Shown one piece after another: positions 28,864 through 37,921 of a stretch of DNA of 64,000 nt (its first letter is position 1; each line of letters opens with the position of its first letter). The notes under the pieces are model-generated. The model did no database searches. It was not told the origin of the DNA and was given only the letters and a program-made list of their open reading frames with translations. The translations under genes were made by a program, and so were the position numbers. Origin of the DNA: Fidelibacterota bacterium. GTDB lineage: Bacteria; Pseudomonadota; Alphaproteobacteria; Rhodospirillales; Rhodospirillaceae. The stretch is taken from the NCBI GenBank assembly GCA_947476275.1, contig CANJPQ010000010.1, positions 1 to 64,000 on the forward strand, read 5' to 3'.

Positions 28864-29856
28864 GTGTCCTTATCTCCCGCCACATCTCCCGTCGCGCCCG
28901 ACTCGCTTCCCGATCTCGCCGTCGAGATCCGCAACGTCAACAAGGTCTACGGCGGATCCAACAAGCGTAAGCCGAAGCAGGCGCTGACCGACTTCTCCCT
29001 GGAAGTCCCGCGCGGTAGCTTTTTCGGCCTGCTCGGCCCCAACGGTGCGGGCAAATCTACCCTGATCAACATCATGGCCGGTCTGGTCAACAAGACCTCC
29101 GGCACGGTGAAGATCTGGAACTCGGATATCGACACCGATACGCGCCATGCGCGCTGCGCCATCGGCGTGGTGCCGCAGGAGCTGAATCTCGATCCGTTCT
29201 TCACGCCGAAAGAGGCTCTGGAAGTCCAAGCCGGGCTCTACGGGGTGCCGAAGAACGAACGCCGTACCATGGAAATCCTCGAAGCCGTCGGCCTCGCGGA
29301 CAAAGCCAATGCCTACGCGCGCACCCTGTCCGGCGGCATGCGCCGGCGCCTGCTGGTCGCCAAGGCCCTGGTGCATACGCCGCCTGTGATCGTGCTCGAT
29401 GAGCCCACGGCCGGCGTCGACGTGGAACTTCGCCAGCAGCTGTGGGCTTATATCCGTAGTCTCAACACGCGCGGCACGACGGTGCTTCTCACCACGCACT
29501 ACCTCGAAGAAGCCGAAGAGCTCTGCGACCGGGTGGCGATCATCAACCACGGGCAGCTGGTGGCCTGCGACACCACGCGGGCGTTGTTGGCGCGGCTCGA
29601 CAACAAGTCCGTCACGCTGCTGCTCGCGAACCCCATCCAGGAACCGCCGCCGGCGCTGATGCACTTCCACCCCACGCTCACTACGCCGACGGAACTTCAC
29701 ATCACTTACCGGCCGAGCAGCCGCGCGATGATGGAAATCCTGGAGGCGGCGCGCACCAGCGGGCTTGCCATTGCCGACATCCGCACGGAGGAAGTCGACC
29801 TCGAAGACATCTTCCTGCAAATCACCCGCGCGCAGCCGGAGCAGGCGGCTTCGTGA
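28864..29856 (+). CDS. ABC transporter ATP-binding protein (CcmA/YadG type)
   Basis: About 330 residues. Walker A is LLGPNGAGKSTLINIMAG, the Q-loop VVPQELNLD, the signature LSGGMRRRLLVAKAL, Walker B VIVLDEPTAGVD and the H-loop LLTTHYLEEAEEL. The C-terminal about 80 residues resemble the regulatory tail of ABC-2 exporters. The usual adjacent ABC-2 permease is missing; the next gene is a lipoprotein hydrolase overlapping by 4 bp. The start is uncertain: GTG at 28864 (used) or ATG at 28810, which adds 18 non-conserved residues. Confidence 0.88.
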   Translation: MSLSPATSPVAPDSLPDLAVEIRNVNKVYGGSNKRKPKQALTDFSLEVPRGSFFGLLGPNGAGKSTLINIMAGLVNKTSGTVKIWNSDIDTDTRHARCAIGVVPQELNLDPFFTPKEALEVQAGLYGVPKNERRTMEILEAVGLADKANAYARTLSGGMRRRLLVAKALVHTPPVIVLDEPTAGVDVELRQQLWAYIRSLNTRGTTVLLTTHYLEEAEELCDRVAIINHGQLVACDTTRALLARLDNKSVTLLLANPIQEPPPALMHFHPTLTTPTELHITYRPSSRAMMEILEAARTSGLAIADIRTEEVDLEDIFLQITRAQPEQAAS

Positions 29857-30932
29857 AGATTGCGGCGGTTTCGTTCGCGGTCTGGCTTCTCAGCGCGACA
29901 CTTGCCGCTTGCGCTACCGTCTCCGCACCTTTGGGGGGCGCCGCCGCCACGCTGATGGTGAGCGACGATACCTTCACCACCGCCGATGGCTTGAAGCTGC
30001 CTGTGCGTGCGTGGCTCCCGGACGGCGCGCCGCGTGCGGTTGTCGTGGCGGTGCACGGCTTCAACGACTACAGCAAATCCTGGGGCAAGGTGCCGGACGC
30101 GCCGGGTGTGGGGCCGACGCTCGCGGCACAGGGCGTCGCCGTGTTCGCCTATGACCAGCGCGGGTTCGGCGCCGCGCCCTATCACGGCCTGTGGCCCGGC
30201 GGCGACGTCATGGCTGACGACTTCACCGCGGCGGTGCGGGCGGTACGCGCGCGCTATCCCGGTGTGCCGATCTACGGGCTTGGCGAAAGTATGGGCGGCG
30301 CGGTGATCATGACGGCGATGGCCAGCGCCACGCCGCCGCCGCTCGATGGCGCGATCCTGTCTTCGCCGGCGGTGTGGGGCCGCAAGACCATGCCGATGCT
30401 CTATCGCGTGGCGCTGTGGGTCGGCGCGCGCATTCTGCCGGGGTGGCGGCCGACGGGACAAAGTCTTGGCCGACTCGCGAGCGACAACCTTGAAATGCTG
30501 CGCGACAACGGTCGCGATCCGCTGTTCATCAAACAGACGCGCATCGATGCGGTTTACGGCCTCGTCAATCTGATGGATCGGGCCTTGGAGGTTGCGGGGT
30601 CCTTGCGCGGGCGGGTGCTGTATCTCTCCGGCCGCAACGACCAGATCATTCCGCCCACGGCCTCTGCCCAGGCGATGAAGAGCCTGCTCGCCGCTGACGC
30701 CCAGGCCCGCGCGGCGTTCTACGACACCGGCTGGCATATGATGACGCGGGACCTGCGCGGCGCCACGGTGATCGGCGACATCGCCTCCTTCATTCTCGCC
30801 CCCGCGGCGCCGCTGCCCTCCGGGGCGGAGGCCGACGCCCTGGCCCGGCTGGAGGCGCGCGCGACGGAGAAATGGGTGCAACCCATGGCTATTGTTGACA
30901 AAAAGGCCTCACCGGCGGGCGCGGCACCCTAA
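29853..30932 (+). CDS. Alpha/beta-hydrolase lipoprotein (monoacylglycerol-lipase-like)
   Basis: 359 residues. A lipoprotein signal ends in the lipobox LAAC (Cys at residue 19). The alpha/beta-hydrolase core shows VVVAVHGFNDYSKSW (oxyanion strand), the nucleophile elbow YGLGESMGGAV, the acid region SGRNDQIIPP and a His in DTGWHMMTRD. The family is serine hydrolase 'lysophospholipase/monoacylglycerol lipase'. The GTG start at 29853 overlaps the ABC ATPase TGA by 4 bp, so the two are probably coupled; this hints at envelope-lipid handling. Confidence 0.88.
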   Translation: MKIAAVSFAVWLLSATLAACATVSAPLGGAAATLMVSDDTFTTADGLKLPVRAWLPDGAPRAVVVAVHGFNDYSKSWGKVPDAPGVGPTLAAQGVAVFAYDQRGFGAAPYHGLWPGGDVMADDFTAAVRAVRARYPGVPIYGLGESMGGAVIMTAMASATPPPLDGAILSSPAVWGRKTMPMLYRVALWVGARILPGWRPTGQSLGRLASDNLEMLRDNGRDPLFIKQTRIDAVYGLVNLMDRALEVAGSLRGRVLYLSGRNDQIIPPTASAQAMKSLLAADAQARAAFYDTGWHMMTRDLRGATVIGDIASFILAPAAPLPSGAEADALARLEARATEKWVQPMAIVDKKASPAGAAP

Positions 30933-30961
30933 TTGCCAGCCGCTGCGGCTTGCCCTATGTT
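30933..30961 (+). promoter_or_regulatory. Putative promoter of tRNA-Arg
   Basis: TTGCCA (30933-30938), a 17-bp spacer and TATGTT (30956-30961). The tRNA begins 12 bp after the -10 element, as expected for a short 5' leader. Confidence 0.6.
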
Positions 30962-30972
30962 CCGGCTCCCGC

Positions 30973-31049
30973 GCGCCCGTAGCTCAGCTGGATAGAGTAT
31001 CGGTTTCCGAAACCGGTGGTCGCAGGTTCGAATCCTGCCGGGCGCGCCA
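30973..31049 (+). tRNA. tRNA-Arg (anticodon CCG)
   Basis: A full cloverleaf: acceptor GCGCCCG/CGGGCGC, D arm GCTC/GAGT, anticodon arm TCGGT-TTCCGAA-ACCGG with CCG at positions 34-36, T arm GCAGG-TTCGAAT-CCTGC, discriminator G and an encoded CCA. It decodes CGG. The genes on its downstream side are accessory in character, as is common for tRNA-flanked insertion sites. Confidence 0.97.
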
Positions 31050-31162
31050 ATCTGCCGGTAATGTGTGCCGGCCGTGTGGGCGAGTTGAGCCCCTTTCCGC
31101 AAATGTTTACCAATTCCTAGCGGACCTGCGCCAAACCAGGACTTTGGAAACGCGGCGGTACA

Positions 31163-33517
31163 ATGACGCTCCGTTTAGCTTCGCTTCTGGCTGCGCTGCT
31201 CGCCTGTCACGTTGCGCGCGCGGCCGCAGCTGAGTTGATCGGCTACTACGATCTCGACGCTCTCGGCATCCCGAAGTTCGTCAACGTCAACTACATCGAC
31301 GTCTCAAAGATTTCCCAGATCTCAAAGTTCCGTTCCAGCGCGGGACACGACTACCACGATGACGCCGAATCCTGCCGCTCGATGAAGCACTACTTCATCG
31401 CGCCGGATGCGACGACGGCCATCGTCTCGCCGATCGCCGGAACGGTCACGCGGCTGAACAACGATTTTGACGGCAAGCAGGTGCAGATCACATCCGACCT
31501 GCAACCGGGTTTCATCTTCATCCTCTTTCACGTCAACCTCGCGAAGCCGCTCGCCGTGGGCGATCACATCGCCGAAGGTCAGCCGTTGGGGACCCATGTC
31601 GGCACGCAGACGTTTTCGGATATCGCCGTCGCGGTGAACACGCCGAAAGATTATCGCCTGATCTCATACTTCGAGACGCTGACCGACAATGCCTTCGCGG
31701 TGTTTCAGGCGCGCGGCATTGCGTCTCGCAGCCAGATGAGTTTCACCAAAGCGGAGCGCGACGCCGCGCCCTATCGCTGTCAAGGGGAGGACTTCGCCGG
31801 TTTGAAAGTGGACCCGAAGACCGAGTACGTGAATCTCAGCGGCGTACAGAGCATCACGTATCCATACTTGCCCTACACGCTCGCGCTGGCCGACAGCGGT
31901 TATCCCTTGGCGGCAACCGCGAGTTCGGGATTGCCGGTAAAAATCAGCTCCGCCGGGGCCTGCAATGTCGTCAACGACAAATTGATTGTGTCCGAAGCCG
32001 GCGAGTGCGTCGTGTACTTCAATCAACCCGGTGATGCGCGCTACCTGCCCGCAATTCAGCTCGAATACAGGATCACGGTCCTGCCGGCGCTAGCCGATGT
32101 TGCAATCGGCTCCGTGTTCTCCGGCGCTCAACCGGCCGCGCAGTCTTTCTTGCGCCTGTTCAACGCCGGCGAAGGGCCCGGAACCGTAAAGGTTAAACTC
32201 ACCGACAGCGCGACGGGCCGGGCCGTAGCGACCTGGACCAGCCCCGCGATTCCCGCCGGCGCATCCGCCCAGTTTGCCGTGGCTGCGATGGATGCGGGTG
32301 TGGCTTCAAGCATCGCGCGACCGCCGCTCTATACCGCGGCGATCGAAACCACCATGCAGGGAACGGTACAGCACGTTCTATGGAATTCCAGCGCCGGCGC
32401 ATTGACCAATCTCAGTACCTGCAGCACTGGCGCTACGATCAACCGCACCCAGGTCAACAACGTCCACTCCTCGTTGCTGCAGGCAGACTACCCAAGCACC
32501 GTCATTGTCACGAATACCGCGGCCGCCGAATCGCCCGTGCAGCTTGGCGTGTTTGACGCCACCAGCGGCGCACGATTGGGCACCTATGTGACGGCAACGG
32601 TTCCGGCAAATGGTCAACTTTCGATCGCCGTGCCGACGATCGAAGCGGGCGCGCGGATAACGCCGGCGGCGGGAGCAAATCACTACAACCTCAAGGCTGA
32701 AGGCTCGTTCACCGGGTATTTGCAGCACGTTGTGAATAGCAAGCTGGCAGGTTTGAGCGCGGATCTCACCACTGTGTGCCCACTACGTGTCATTCCGCAG
32801 ACCACGGCGGCGACGCGCATCGGTTCGGTCTACTCGACGGCGCAGATCGACCTGCAATCGTTTATCCGCATCTACAATATCGGCGGCGTGCGCGATGGAA
32901 CGGTCACCCTAACACTGGCCGATGCTGCGACCGGCCGTGTGTTGGGCGCGTGGAAGAGCCCCGGCATCTTTACCGGCGTCGCTCAGCAGTTCTCCCTGGC
33001 GACAATCGAGGCGGGTGCAGGGATTGTCGATCCCAAGCCTGCAGCCTATGTCATCGCGGTAAAGTCAGAATTCGGCCTGCAGAATGGATATCTTCAGCAT
33101 GTCGTGTGGCGGCCGCGTGACGGCACGCTCGCCAATCTCACCACCTGTGACGACGGTGTGACGGCACTTCCGTTGCGTCTGCTGGACATTCACTCGAAAG
33201 TGCTGGCGACCGACTACCCGAGCACGATCATGGTCTTGAATTCCGGCAGTTTGGCGAAGAGCTTTGGACTGCGCCTCGGCAACGCGCTCTCGGGTATATT
33301 TTATGGCCGCTTTGTCGGACCGAGTGTGCCCGCCATGGGAATGGTGCAGGTATCGCCCGCAACACTTGAAGCGACGGCGCCGTTTATCCTATCCACGAAC
33401 ACGCCGCACTATGTCGTGGAGGAGGACTCGCAGTTCCCGGGCTTCCTCCAGCACCTCGTGACCAACAGAAGGCCAGGCGTCATCACCGACATGACGGCGA
33501 TGTGCCGTCTCAATTGA
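31163..33517 (+). CDS. Secreted protein: degenerate M23-like domain plus four alternating repeats
   Basis: 784 residues with an N-terminal signal peptide (cut near ARAAAA). Residues about 60-160 resemble an M23/biotinyl-lipoyl-like barrel (HDYHDD, IVSPIAGTVTRL, AVGDHIAEGQPLGTHVG), but the second HxH motif is reduced to FHVN, so peptidase activity is doubtful. After an Ig-like segment (about 215-310) come four units of about 105-110 residues in the order A-B-A-B: A1 315-420, B1 433-539, A2 552-662, B2 674-781. Each ends with a QHV/QHL strand and then a conserved Cys (LTNLSTC, ADLTTVC, LANLTTC, TDMTAMC). It is probably extracellular; the function is unknown. Confidence 0.75.
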   Translation: MTLRLASLLAALLACHVARAAAAELIGYYDLDALGIPKFVNVNYIDVSKISQISKFRSSAGHDYHDDAESCRSMKHYFIAPDATTAIVSPIAGTVTRLNNDFDGKQVQITSDLQPGFIFILFHVNLAKPLAVGDHIAEGQPLGTHVGTQTFSDIAVAVNTPKDYRLISYFETLTDNAFAVFQARGIASRSQMSFTKAERDAAPYRCQGEDFAGLKVDPKTEYVNLSGVQSITYPYLPYTLALADSGYPLAATASSGLPVKISSAGACNVVNDKLIVSEAGECVVYFNQPGDARYLPAIQLEYRITVLPALADVAIGSVFSGAQPAAQSFLRLFNAGEGPGTVKVKLTDSATGRAVATWTSPAIPAGASAQFAVAAMDAGVASSIARPPLYTAAIETTMQGTVQHVLWNSSAGALTNLSTCSTGATINRTQVNNVHSSLLQADYPSTVIVTNTAAAESPVQLGVFDATSGARLGTYVTATVPANGQLSIAVPTIEAGARITPAAGANHYNLKAEGSFTGYLQHVVNSKLAGLSADLTTVCPLRVIPQTTAATRIGSVYSTAQIDLQSFIRIYNIGGVRDGTVTLTLADAATGRVLGAWKSPGIFTGVAQQFSLATIEAGAGIVDPKPAAYVIAVKSEFGLQNGYLQHVVWRPRDGTLANLTTCDDGVTALPLRLLDIHSKVLATDYPSTIMVLNSGSLAKSFGLRLGNALSGIFYGRFVGPSVPAMGMVQVSPATLEATAPFILSTNTPHYVVEEDSQFPGFLQHLVTNRRPGVITDMTAMCRLN

Positions 33518-33548
33518 CGCAGCGAGACGACGCGGACGAGTTGTGTCT

Positions 33549-34430
33549 CTATGGCCCCGCGGGTGTTCCAGCCTTTGCTGCTGCCCAGCCGCGGATGATA
33601 TGCGCCCAAGCATCGGCAGCCTTGGCGAGGCCGACCTCGGTCATGTGGCAATCATCTTCGGCCCGGCGGTCGGTGATCTTGTCCTGATCGGGGCCGGCGT
33701 AGATCTTTCGTTCTTGCGACACCACCGCGACTTGCGCAGCGCGCACCGCAGCTTCACCGGGCTTGGACTCTTCGCCGCAGTGACTTGCGATCGCCACGAG
33801 CACCGGGGCATCCGATACGGCGCGCAACCCTTCGATCATCTTTTCGAAGCGCCTGATGTAAAATACCGTTGGCGTACTCTCCACCGCATCGCTCTCGCCT
33901 TGCTGCCACAAGATTACGTCCGGCGCCAACCCGGCGCGTTGCGCCGCCGCTGCGCCTTGCGCGAGGCGGTCCTTGAACGCGAGGAAGGTCCAATCGGCCA
34001 CCGAGGTGGAGCCGACCGCGATCGGAACGAACACCACCGCATCGGCGACGCCGGCGTCGATCAGCAGATCGCCTAGGCGGGGCATGAAGCTCCCGCCGAA
34101 GCCGTCAGTCCCGGCCATCGGATCGCGCGCGCGATAGAGCGCCCCGCCCTGGATGTCATAGTTGAGAACATTGGTGTGGCTGGGTTGCGTTCGCTTGGCG
34201 CCCCAGTTTCCGGCATTTGACTGTCCGGCAACCATGATGACGAGCCGCCGCTCGACCGGTGGAAAGGGAACGCTGGCCCGCTCTATCTTTTCATTGCCTG
34301 CAACGGTGGCCAGCAGTAGGTCCACCAGGCTCGAGGCTTCGGGCGCGACCCGCTGCAGGACGTCGTGTCCGAAGGCAAAGATAAACGCGGCGATAAGGAC
34401 GATCAGAAGGTACGCGGTTCGGCGGCGCAT
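33549..34430 (-). CDS. SGNH/SASA-type carbohydrate acetylesterase, membrane-anchored
   Basis: 293 residues with an N-terminal hydrophobic helix (about residues 6-22) that anchors or exports it. The sialate-O-acetylesterase-like (SASA) fold shows the nucleophile block VMVAGQSNAGNWG, VPIAVGSTSVADW, the substrate loop LWQQGESDA and the Asp-His pair in DDCHMTEVGL. It probably removes O-acetyl groups from a surface glycan. It converges with the repeat protein (31-bp gap) and diverges from the first GT41 gene. Confidence 0.82.
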   Translation of the reverse strand: MRRRTAYLLIVLIAAFIFAFGHDVLQRVAPEASSLVDLLLATVAGNEKIERASVPFPPVERRLVIMVAGQSNAGNWGAKRTQPSHTNVLNYDIQGGALYRARDPMAGTDGFGGSFMPRLGDLLIDAGVADAVVFVPIAVGSTSVADWTFLAFKDRLAQGAAAAQRAGLAPDVILWQQGESDAVESTPTVFYIRRFEKMIEGLRAVSDAPVLVAIASHCGEESKPGEAAVRAAQVAVVSQERKIYAGPDQDKITDRRAEDDCHMTEVGLAKAADAWAHIIRGWAAAKAGTPAGP

Positions 34431-34565
34431 GCGGTCCTCTTCGGAGACGGCAGGAAATCATGTGTTAGAGGTTGCCGCAACCTTGTGGCGCGCCCGCCGC
34501 CTTGGCTTGCTTGCCTGTTTCGCGAAATCCGGCCTAACGTCCCGAAACCACCTGGAGACGCCGAA

Positions 34566-36653
34566 GTGACCGCGCTGCCGACCCCATCGCCTTTACAAGC
34601 CGCGCCCCAGCTTCTCGCGCAAGGAAAGCTGGACGAGGCGGCGGCCCTGGCCGAACAGGTGCTGGCGGGCGATCCGGCCGATCCGAATGCCTTGCACCTT
34701 CTTGGCGTCATCGCACTTCAGCGCGGCGAACCCGACGCAGCACTGCGGCTGATCTCCGAAGCCTTGCGCGTCAAGCCGGCGATGCCGATCGCTCATTACA
34801 ACCACGGCAACGCACTCGTGAAGCTGAAGCGCTATCCCGAGGCGTTGACGAGCTTTGAGCAGGCGCTTGTCCTGCGCCCCGACCACGTCGAATCGCTGAT
34901 CAATGCCGCGGTTGCGCTCGCTGAGATGGATCGTCACAAGGACGCGGTACCTTACTTGGACCGAGCGCTTGTCTTGCGACCGAATGCCTACGAGGCGCTT
35001 TTCACGCTCGGCAACGTGCTCTTGCACCTCGACCGCAACGGCGATGCGGACGCGGTCTTGTCCACGGCGCGGGCCCTTAAGCCGGACTCCGCCCCGGTGC
35101 TGAACAGCCGCGGCGTCGCCTTAGGCGCGATGAATCGGCATCACGACGCGTTCGCGCTATTCGACGAAGCGTTGAAAGTGCAGCCGGACTACCCGGAAGC
35201 CCTCGGCAACCGTGCGACCGCGCTGCGCCGACTCAACCGCCTCACTGAATCGCGCGATGACCTTCTCCGCCTTGCGGCGATGAAACCAGGCGATCCGGAC
35301 ACGGCAATCAATTTAATGGTGACGCAGCTCGCATTGTGCGACTGGTCGGCTTATCAGTCAGCCATGCCGCGGATGCGCGACATGTTCGGCTGCGGTACGG
35401 CGAAGGTTACGCCGTTTGAGTCGCTTCTTCTGCTCCCCAGCGCGAAAGATCAATACGCCTACGCGACGCAATATACCGCACGCTATATCCAGGCGCGACG
35501 TGAGAGTCCGACGCCCCCGGCGGGCGACAAGATCCGCATCGCCTATGTCTCGACCGACTTCTTCCGTCATGCGGTATTGCACCTGCTCGTGGGCGTTCTG
35601 GAATCGCACGACCGCGACAAGTTTCATATTACCGCCGTTGCGCTCGGCGAGCGGGCGCCTGACGCGATGCGCAAGCGCGCCCAAGCCGCCGTGGACCGCT
35701 TTATGGTCATCACAGAGGCGGACGATGCCCGGGCGGCGGAACAACTGCGCGCCGAAGGCTTCGATATCGCCATCGACATTCAGGGCTACACGCGCGATTC
35801 CCGGCTTGGTCTGTTCGCCCGCGGCATTGCGCCGGTACAAGTGTCTTATCTTGGCTTCACCGCAACGCTCGGCGGCACGTTCATGGACTATATCCTGGCG
35901 GATCATCACGTCATCCCGGTGGGAGAGCGCGATTGCTTCACGGAGCAGGTGGTGTACTTGCCGGACAGTTATCAGCCCAACGATTCCCGGCGCCCTATCG
36001 CACCGACGACCTTGCCGCGGGTCGCTCATGGTCTTCCCGAGAAGGGCATCGTCTTCTGCTGCTTCAACAATCCTTACAAGATCATGCCGCCGGTGTTCAG
36101 TGTCTGGATGCGGATCCTCGCGGCGGTGCCTGACAGCGTGCTCTGGTTGCCCGCGGGCGGCCAAGAGGTCGAAAGCAATCTGCGCAGGGAAGCGCAGGCG
36201 CGCGGCGTCAATCCGGCGCGCCTTGTCTTCGCCCCGCGGATGCCCGAGCTGGCTGACCATCTCGCCAGGCTGCGCCATGCCGATCTGGCGTTGGACACGC
36301 AGCCCTACAATGCCCACACCACGAACAGCGATGCGTTGTGGGCCGGGGTGCCGGTGATCGCCTGTCGTGGCGACTCATTCGTGTCGCGCGTTGGTGTGAG
36401 CCTGCTGCATGCGGTCGGTTTGCCGGAACTGGCCGTGGACTCGCTCGTGGACTACGAGTCGCTCGCGATTGCCCTCGGGAAGGACCCCGCGCGGCTCGCA
36501 GCCGTGCGGCAGAAGCTTGCAGGACGCGCCGCCGCGCCGCTGTTCGATACGGTGCGCACGACCCGCCACCTCGAAGCCGCCTTCGCGACGATGCATGCGC
36601 GCCGCTTGCGCGGACTGCCGCCGGAGAGCTTCAGCGTGCCGCAGTTGTTCTGA
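34566..36653 (+). CDS. TPR-GT41 (SPINDLY/O-GlcNAc transferase-like) glycosyltransferase
   Basis: 695 residues. Residues about 1-240 form TPR units (ALHLLGVIALQRGEPDAAL, AHYNHGNALVKLKRY). The C-terminal two-lobe GT-B catalytic region matches the GT41 family: RIAYVSTDFFRHAVLHLL (catalytic His region), QVSYLGFTATLGGTFMDYI, VFCCFNNPYKIMPPVFSVW and DTQPYNAHTTNSDALWAGVP. Such enzymes transfer a sugar from UDP-GlcNAc or GDP-fucose to Ser/Thr of proteins. The start is GTG at 34566, with a GGAG ribosome-binding site. Its acceptor may be a local surface protein, but this is inference. Confidence 0.9.
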   Translation: MTALPTPSPLQAAPQLLAQGKLDEAAALAEQVLAGDPADPNALHLLGVIALQRGEPDAALRLISEALRVKPAMPIAHYNHGNALVKLKRYPEALTSFEQALVLRPDHVESLINAAVALAEMDRHKDAVPYLDRALVLRPNAYEALFTLGNVLLHLDRNGDADAVLSTARALKPDSAPVLNSRGVALGAMNRHHDAFALFDEALKVQPDYPEALGNRATALRRLNRLTESRDDLLRLAAMKPGDPDTAINLMVTQLALCDWSAYQSAMPRMRDMFGCGTAKVTPFESLLLLPSAKDQYAYATQYTARYIQARRESPTPPAGDKIRIAYVSTDFFRHAVLHLLVGVLESHDRDKFHITAVALGERAPDAMRKRAQAAVDRFMVITEADDARAAEQLRAEGFDIAIDIQGYTRDSRLGLFARGIAPVQVSYLGFTATLGGTFMDYILADHHVIPVGERDCFTEQVVYLPDSYQPNDSRRPIAPTTLPRVAHGLPEKGIVFCCFNNPYKIMPPVFSVWMRILAAVPDSVLWLPAGGQEVESNLRREAQARGVNPARLVFAPRMPELADHLARLRHADLALDTQPYNAHTTNSDALWAGVPVIACRGDSFVSRVGVSLLHAVGLPELAVDSLVDYESLAIALGKDPARLAAVRQKLAGRAAAPLFDTVRTTRHLEAAFATMHARRLRGLPPESFSVPQLF

Positions 36654-36825
36654 TCCGACCATGCTGACCGAGCAGGATCGCGCCCGGTTTGCGCATGCGG
36701 AATGTTCTGTCGCGATCTGGTCGCCCGTGCCACACGTCGCAAGCGAGGCGTCCCAGCACCTCAAGATTCTTGCACGCCAGCATGTGTCGCCATAGCTTCC
36801 GCCCATAGGATTGGAGCCGCCCGCA

Positions 36826-37350
36826 ATGACTGCGTCGTCCATCGCTCTCGTTTCGCCCGCCTTCGCGCGGACCATGGCCGCCTACAACGCGGAGATGAAT
36901 CGCCGTTTGTTCGATGCGGCCGGGCGCCTTTCACCAGAGGAACGCGCGCGCGATCGCGGTGCGTTCTGGAAATCCATTCACGGCACTCTGGCCCATATCC
37001 TATGGGGCGACACCAATTGGATGTCGCGATTCGACGGGTGGGCGCCGCCTAACGTGACGATCAAGGAAAGTGCCGCGGGGACCGATTTTGCCGATCTCGT
37101 GGCGCGGCGACGCGAGGCCGATGCGAAGATCGTCGCCTGGGCTGACCGACTCACGGAGGCCTGGCTGGCGGAGGACATGGTCTGGTTCAGCGGCGCGGCC
37201 CAGCGGGAATTCCGTACGGTGAGGGGCCTGTTGGTGACGCATTTCTTCAACCACCAAACCCATCATCGCGGTCAGGCGCACGCCATGATCACCGCCGCCG
37301 GCGAAACGACCGGGGATACCGATCTGTTTCTCGTCTTGGGCATGATGTAG
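36826..37350 (+). CDS. DinB-family putative metal-dependent enzyme
   Basis: 174 residues, an all-alpha four-helix bundle. Likely metal ligands are His in FWKSIHGTLAHILWGD and the pair in THFFNHQTHHRGQAHAMI, the standard DinB/YfiT triad spacing. The substrate is unknown; bacterial relatives include thiol transferases. The ATG at 36826 has a GGATTGGAG upstream. The 172 bp between it and the GT41 gene carry only a doubtful 44-codon ORF. Confidence 0.85.
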   Translation: MTASSIALVSPAFARTMAAYNAEMNRRLFDAAGRLSPEERARDRGAFWKSIHGTLAHILWGDTNWMSRFDGWAPPNVTIKESAAGTDFADLVARRREADAKIVAWADRLTEAWLAEDMVWFSGAAQREFRTVRGLLVTHFFNHQTHHRGQAHAMITAAGETTGDTDLFLVLGMM

Positions 37351-37388
37351 GCGCGCGATAGCCGCATCCGCGGTGGATGCTCGCGCGC
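37351..37388. terminator. Strong hairpin after the DinB gene
   Basis: GCGCGCGA (37351-37358) pairs with TCGCGCGC (37381-37388). Inside it GCATCC (37364-37369) pairs with GGATGC (37375-37380) around a 5-nt loop; the left arm carries a 5-nt bulge. It begins immediately after the stop codon. There is no T-tract, so termination is only likely. Confidence 0.45.
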
Positions 37389-37479
37389 GATTCTGCGGCA
37401 GTCGGTCCTGTGCTTGCCATTGCCGCGGGAACCGGCCTAACGTTCGGTCGATTGAAAATATTTACAACAGGAGTCTGCC

Positions 37480-37908
37480 ATGTCCGTCCGTGTCGCTGTC
37501 GCCACCGCCGCACTGCTCGCTCTGGCCGGGCCTGCCTTTGCCGACGCTGTGTCGGCGCCTGGCGCCAAAGTCTATTTTGTCGGCCTGAAGGACGGCGATA
37601 CCATCGCTAAGGACGCGGTCATTCATTTCGGCGTGAAGGGCATGGGCATCGCTCCTGCCGGTGTCGATTTTCCGAACACAGGCCATCACCATCTCGTCGT
37701 CGATCTCGCCACGCCGCCGACGAACGACTACCTGCCGACCGACAATACAAAGATCTTCCACTACGGCAAGGGCCAGACCGAAGTCAGCGTGGAAGCGCTG
37801 AAGCTGACGCCAGGCAAGCACACCTTGCAACTGGTCTTCGCCGACCAAGATCACAAGCCGCACAACCCACCCGTTGTGTCGGACAAGATCTCCATCACGG
37901 TGAAGTAA
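37480..37908 (+). CDS. Periplasmic DUF4399 protein
   Basis: 142 residues. The signal peptide is MSVRVAVATAALLALAGPAFA. The mature part matches the DUF4399 beta-sandwich: VYFVGLKDGDTI, FGVKGMGIAPAGV, TGHHHLVVD and TPGKHTLQLVFADQDHKPH. It is His-rich, suggesting metal binding, but the function of the family is not established. The ribosome-binding site CAGGAG lies upstream of ATG 37480. Confidence 0.9.
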   Translation: MSVRVAVATAALLALAGPAFADAVSAPGAKVYFVGLKDGDTIAKDAVIHFGVKGMGIAPAGVDFPNTGHHHLVVDLATPPTNDYLPTDNTKIFHYGKGQTEVSVEALKLTPGKHTLQLVFADQDHKPHNPPVVSDKISITVK

Positions 37909-37921
37909 GCGCCTGGCGACG

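Noticed and set aside
31163-33517. Active M23 peptidase at the N-terminus of the repeat protein
   Set aside because: The HxxxD element is present, but the second HxH motif is reduced to a single His (FHVN), so catalysis is unlikely.
36661-36795. 44-codon ORF MLTEQDRARFAHAEC... between the GT41 and DinB genes
   Set aside because: No ribosome-binding site, no recognisable domain and no sign of conservation; ordinary open frame in GC-rich DNA.
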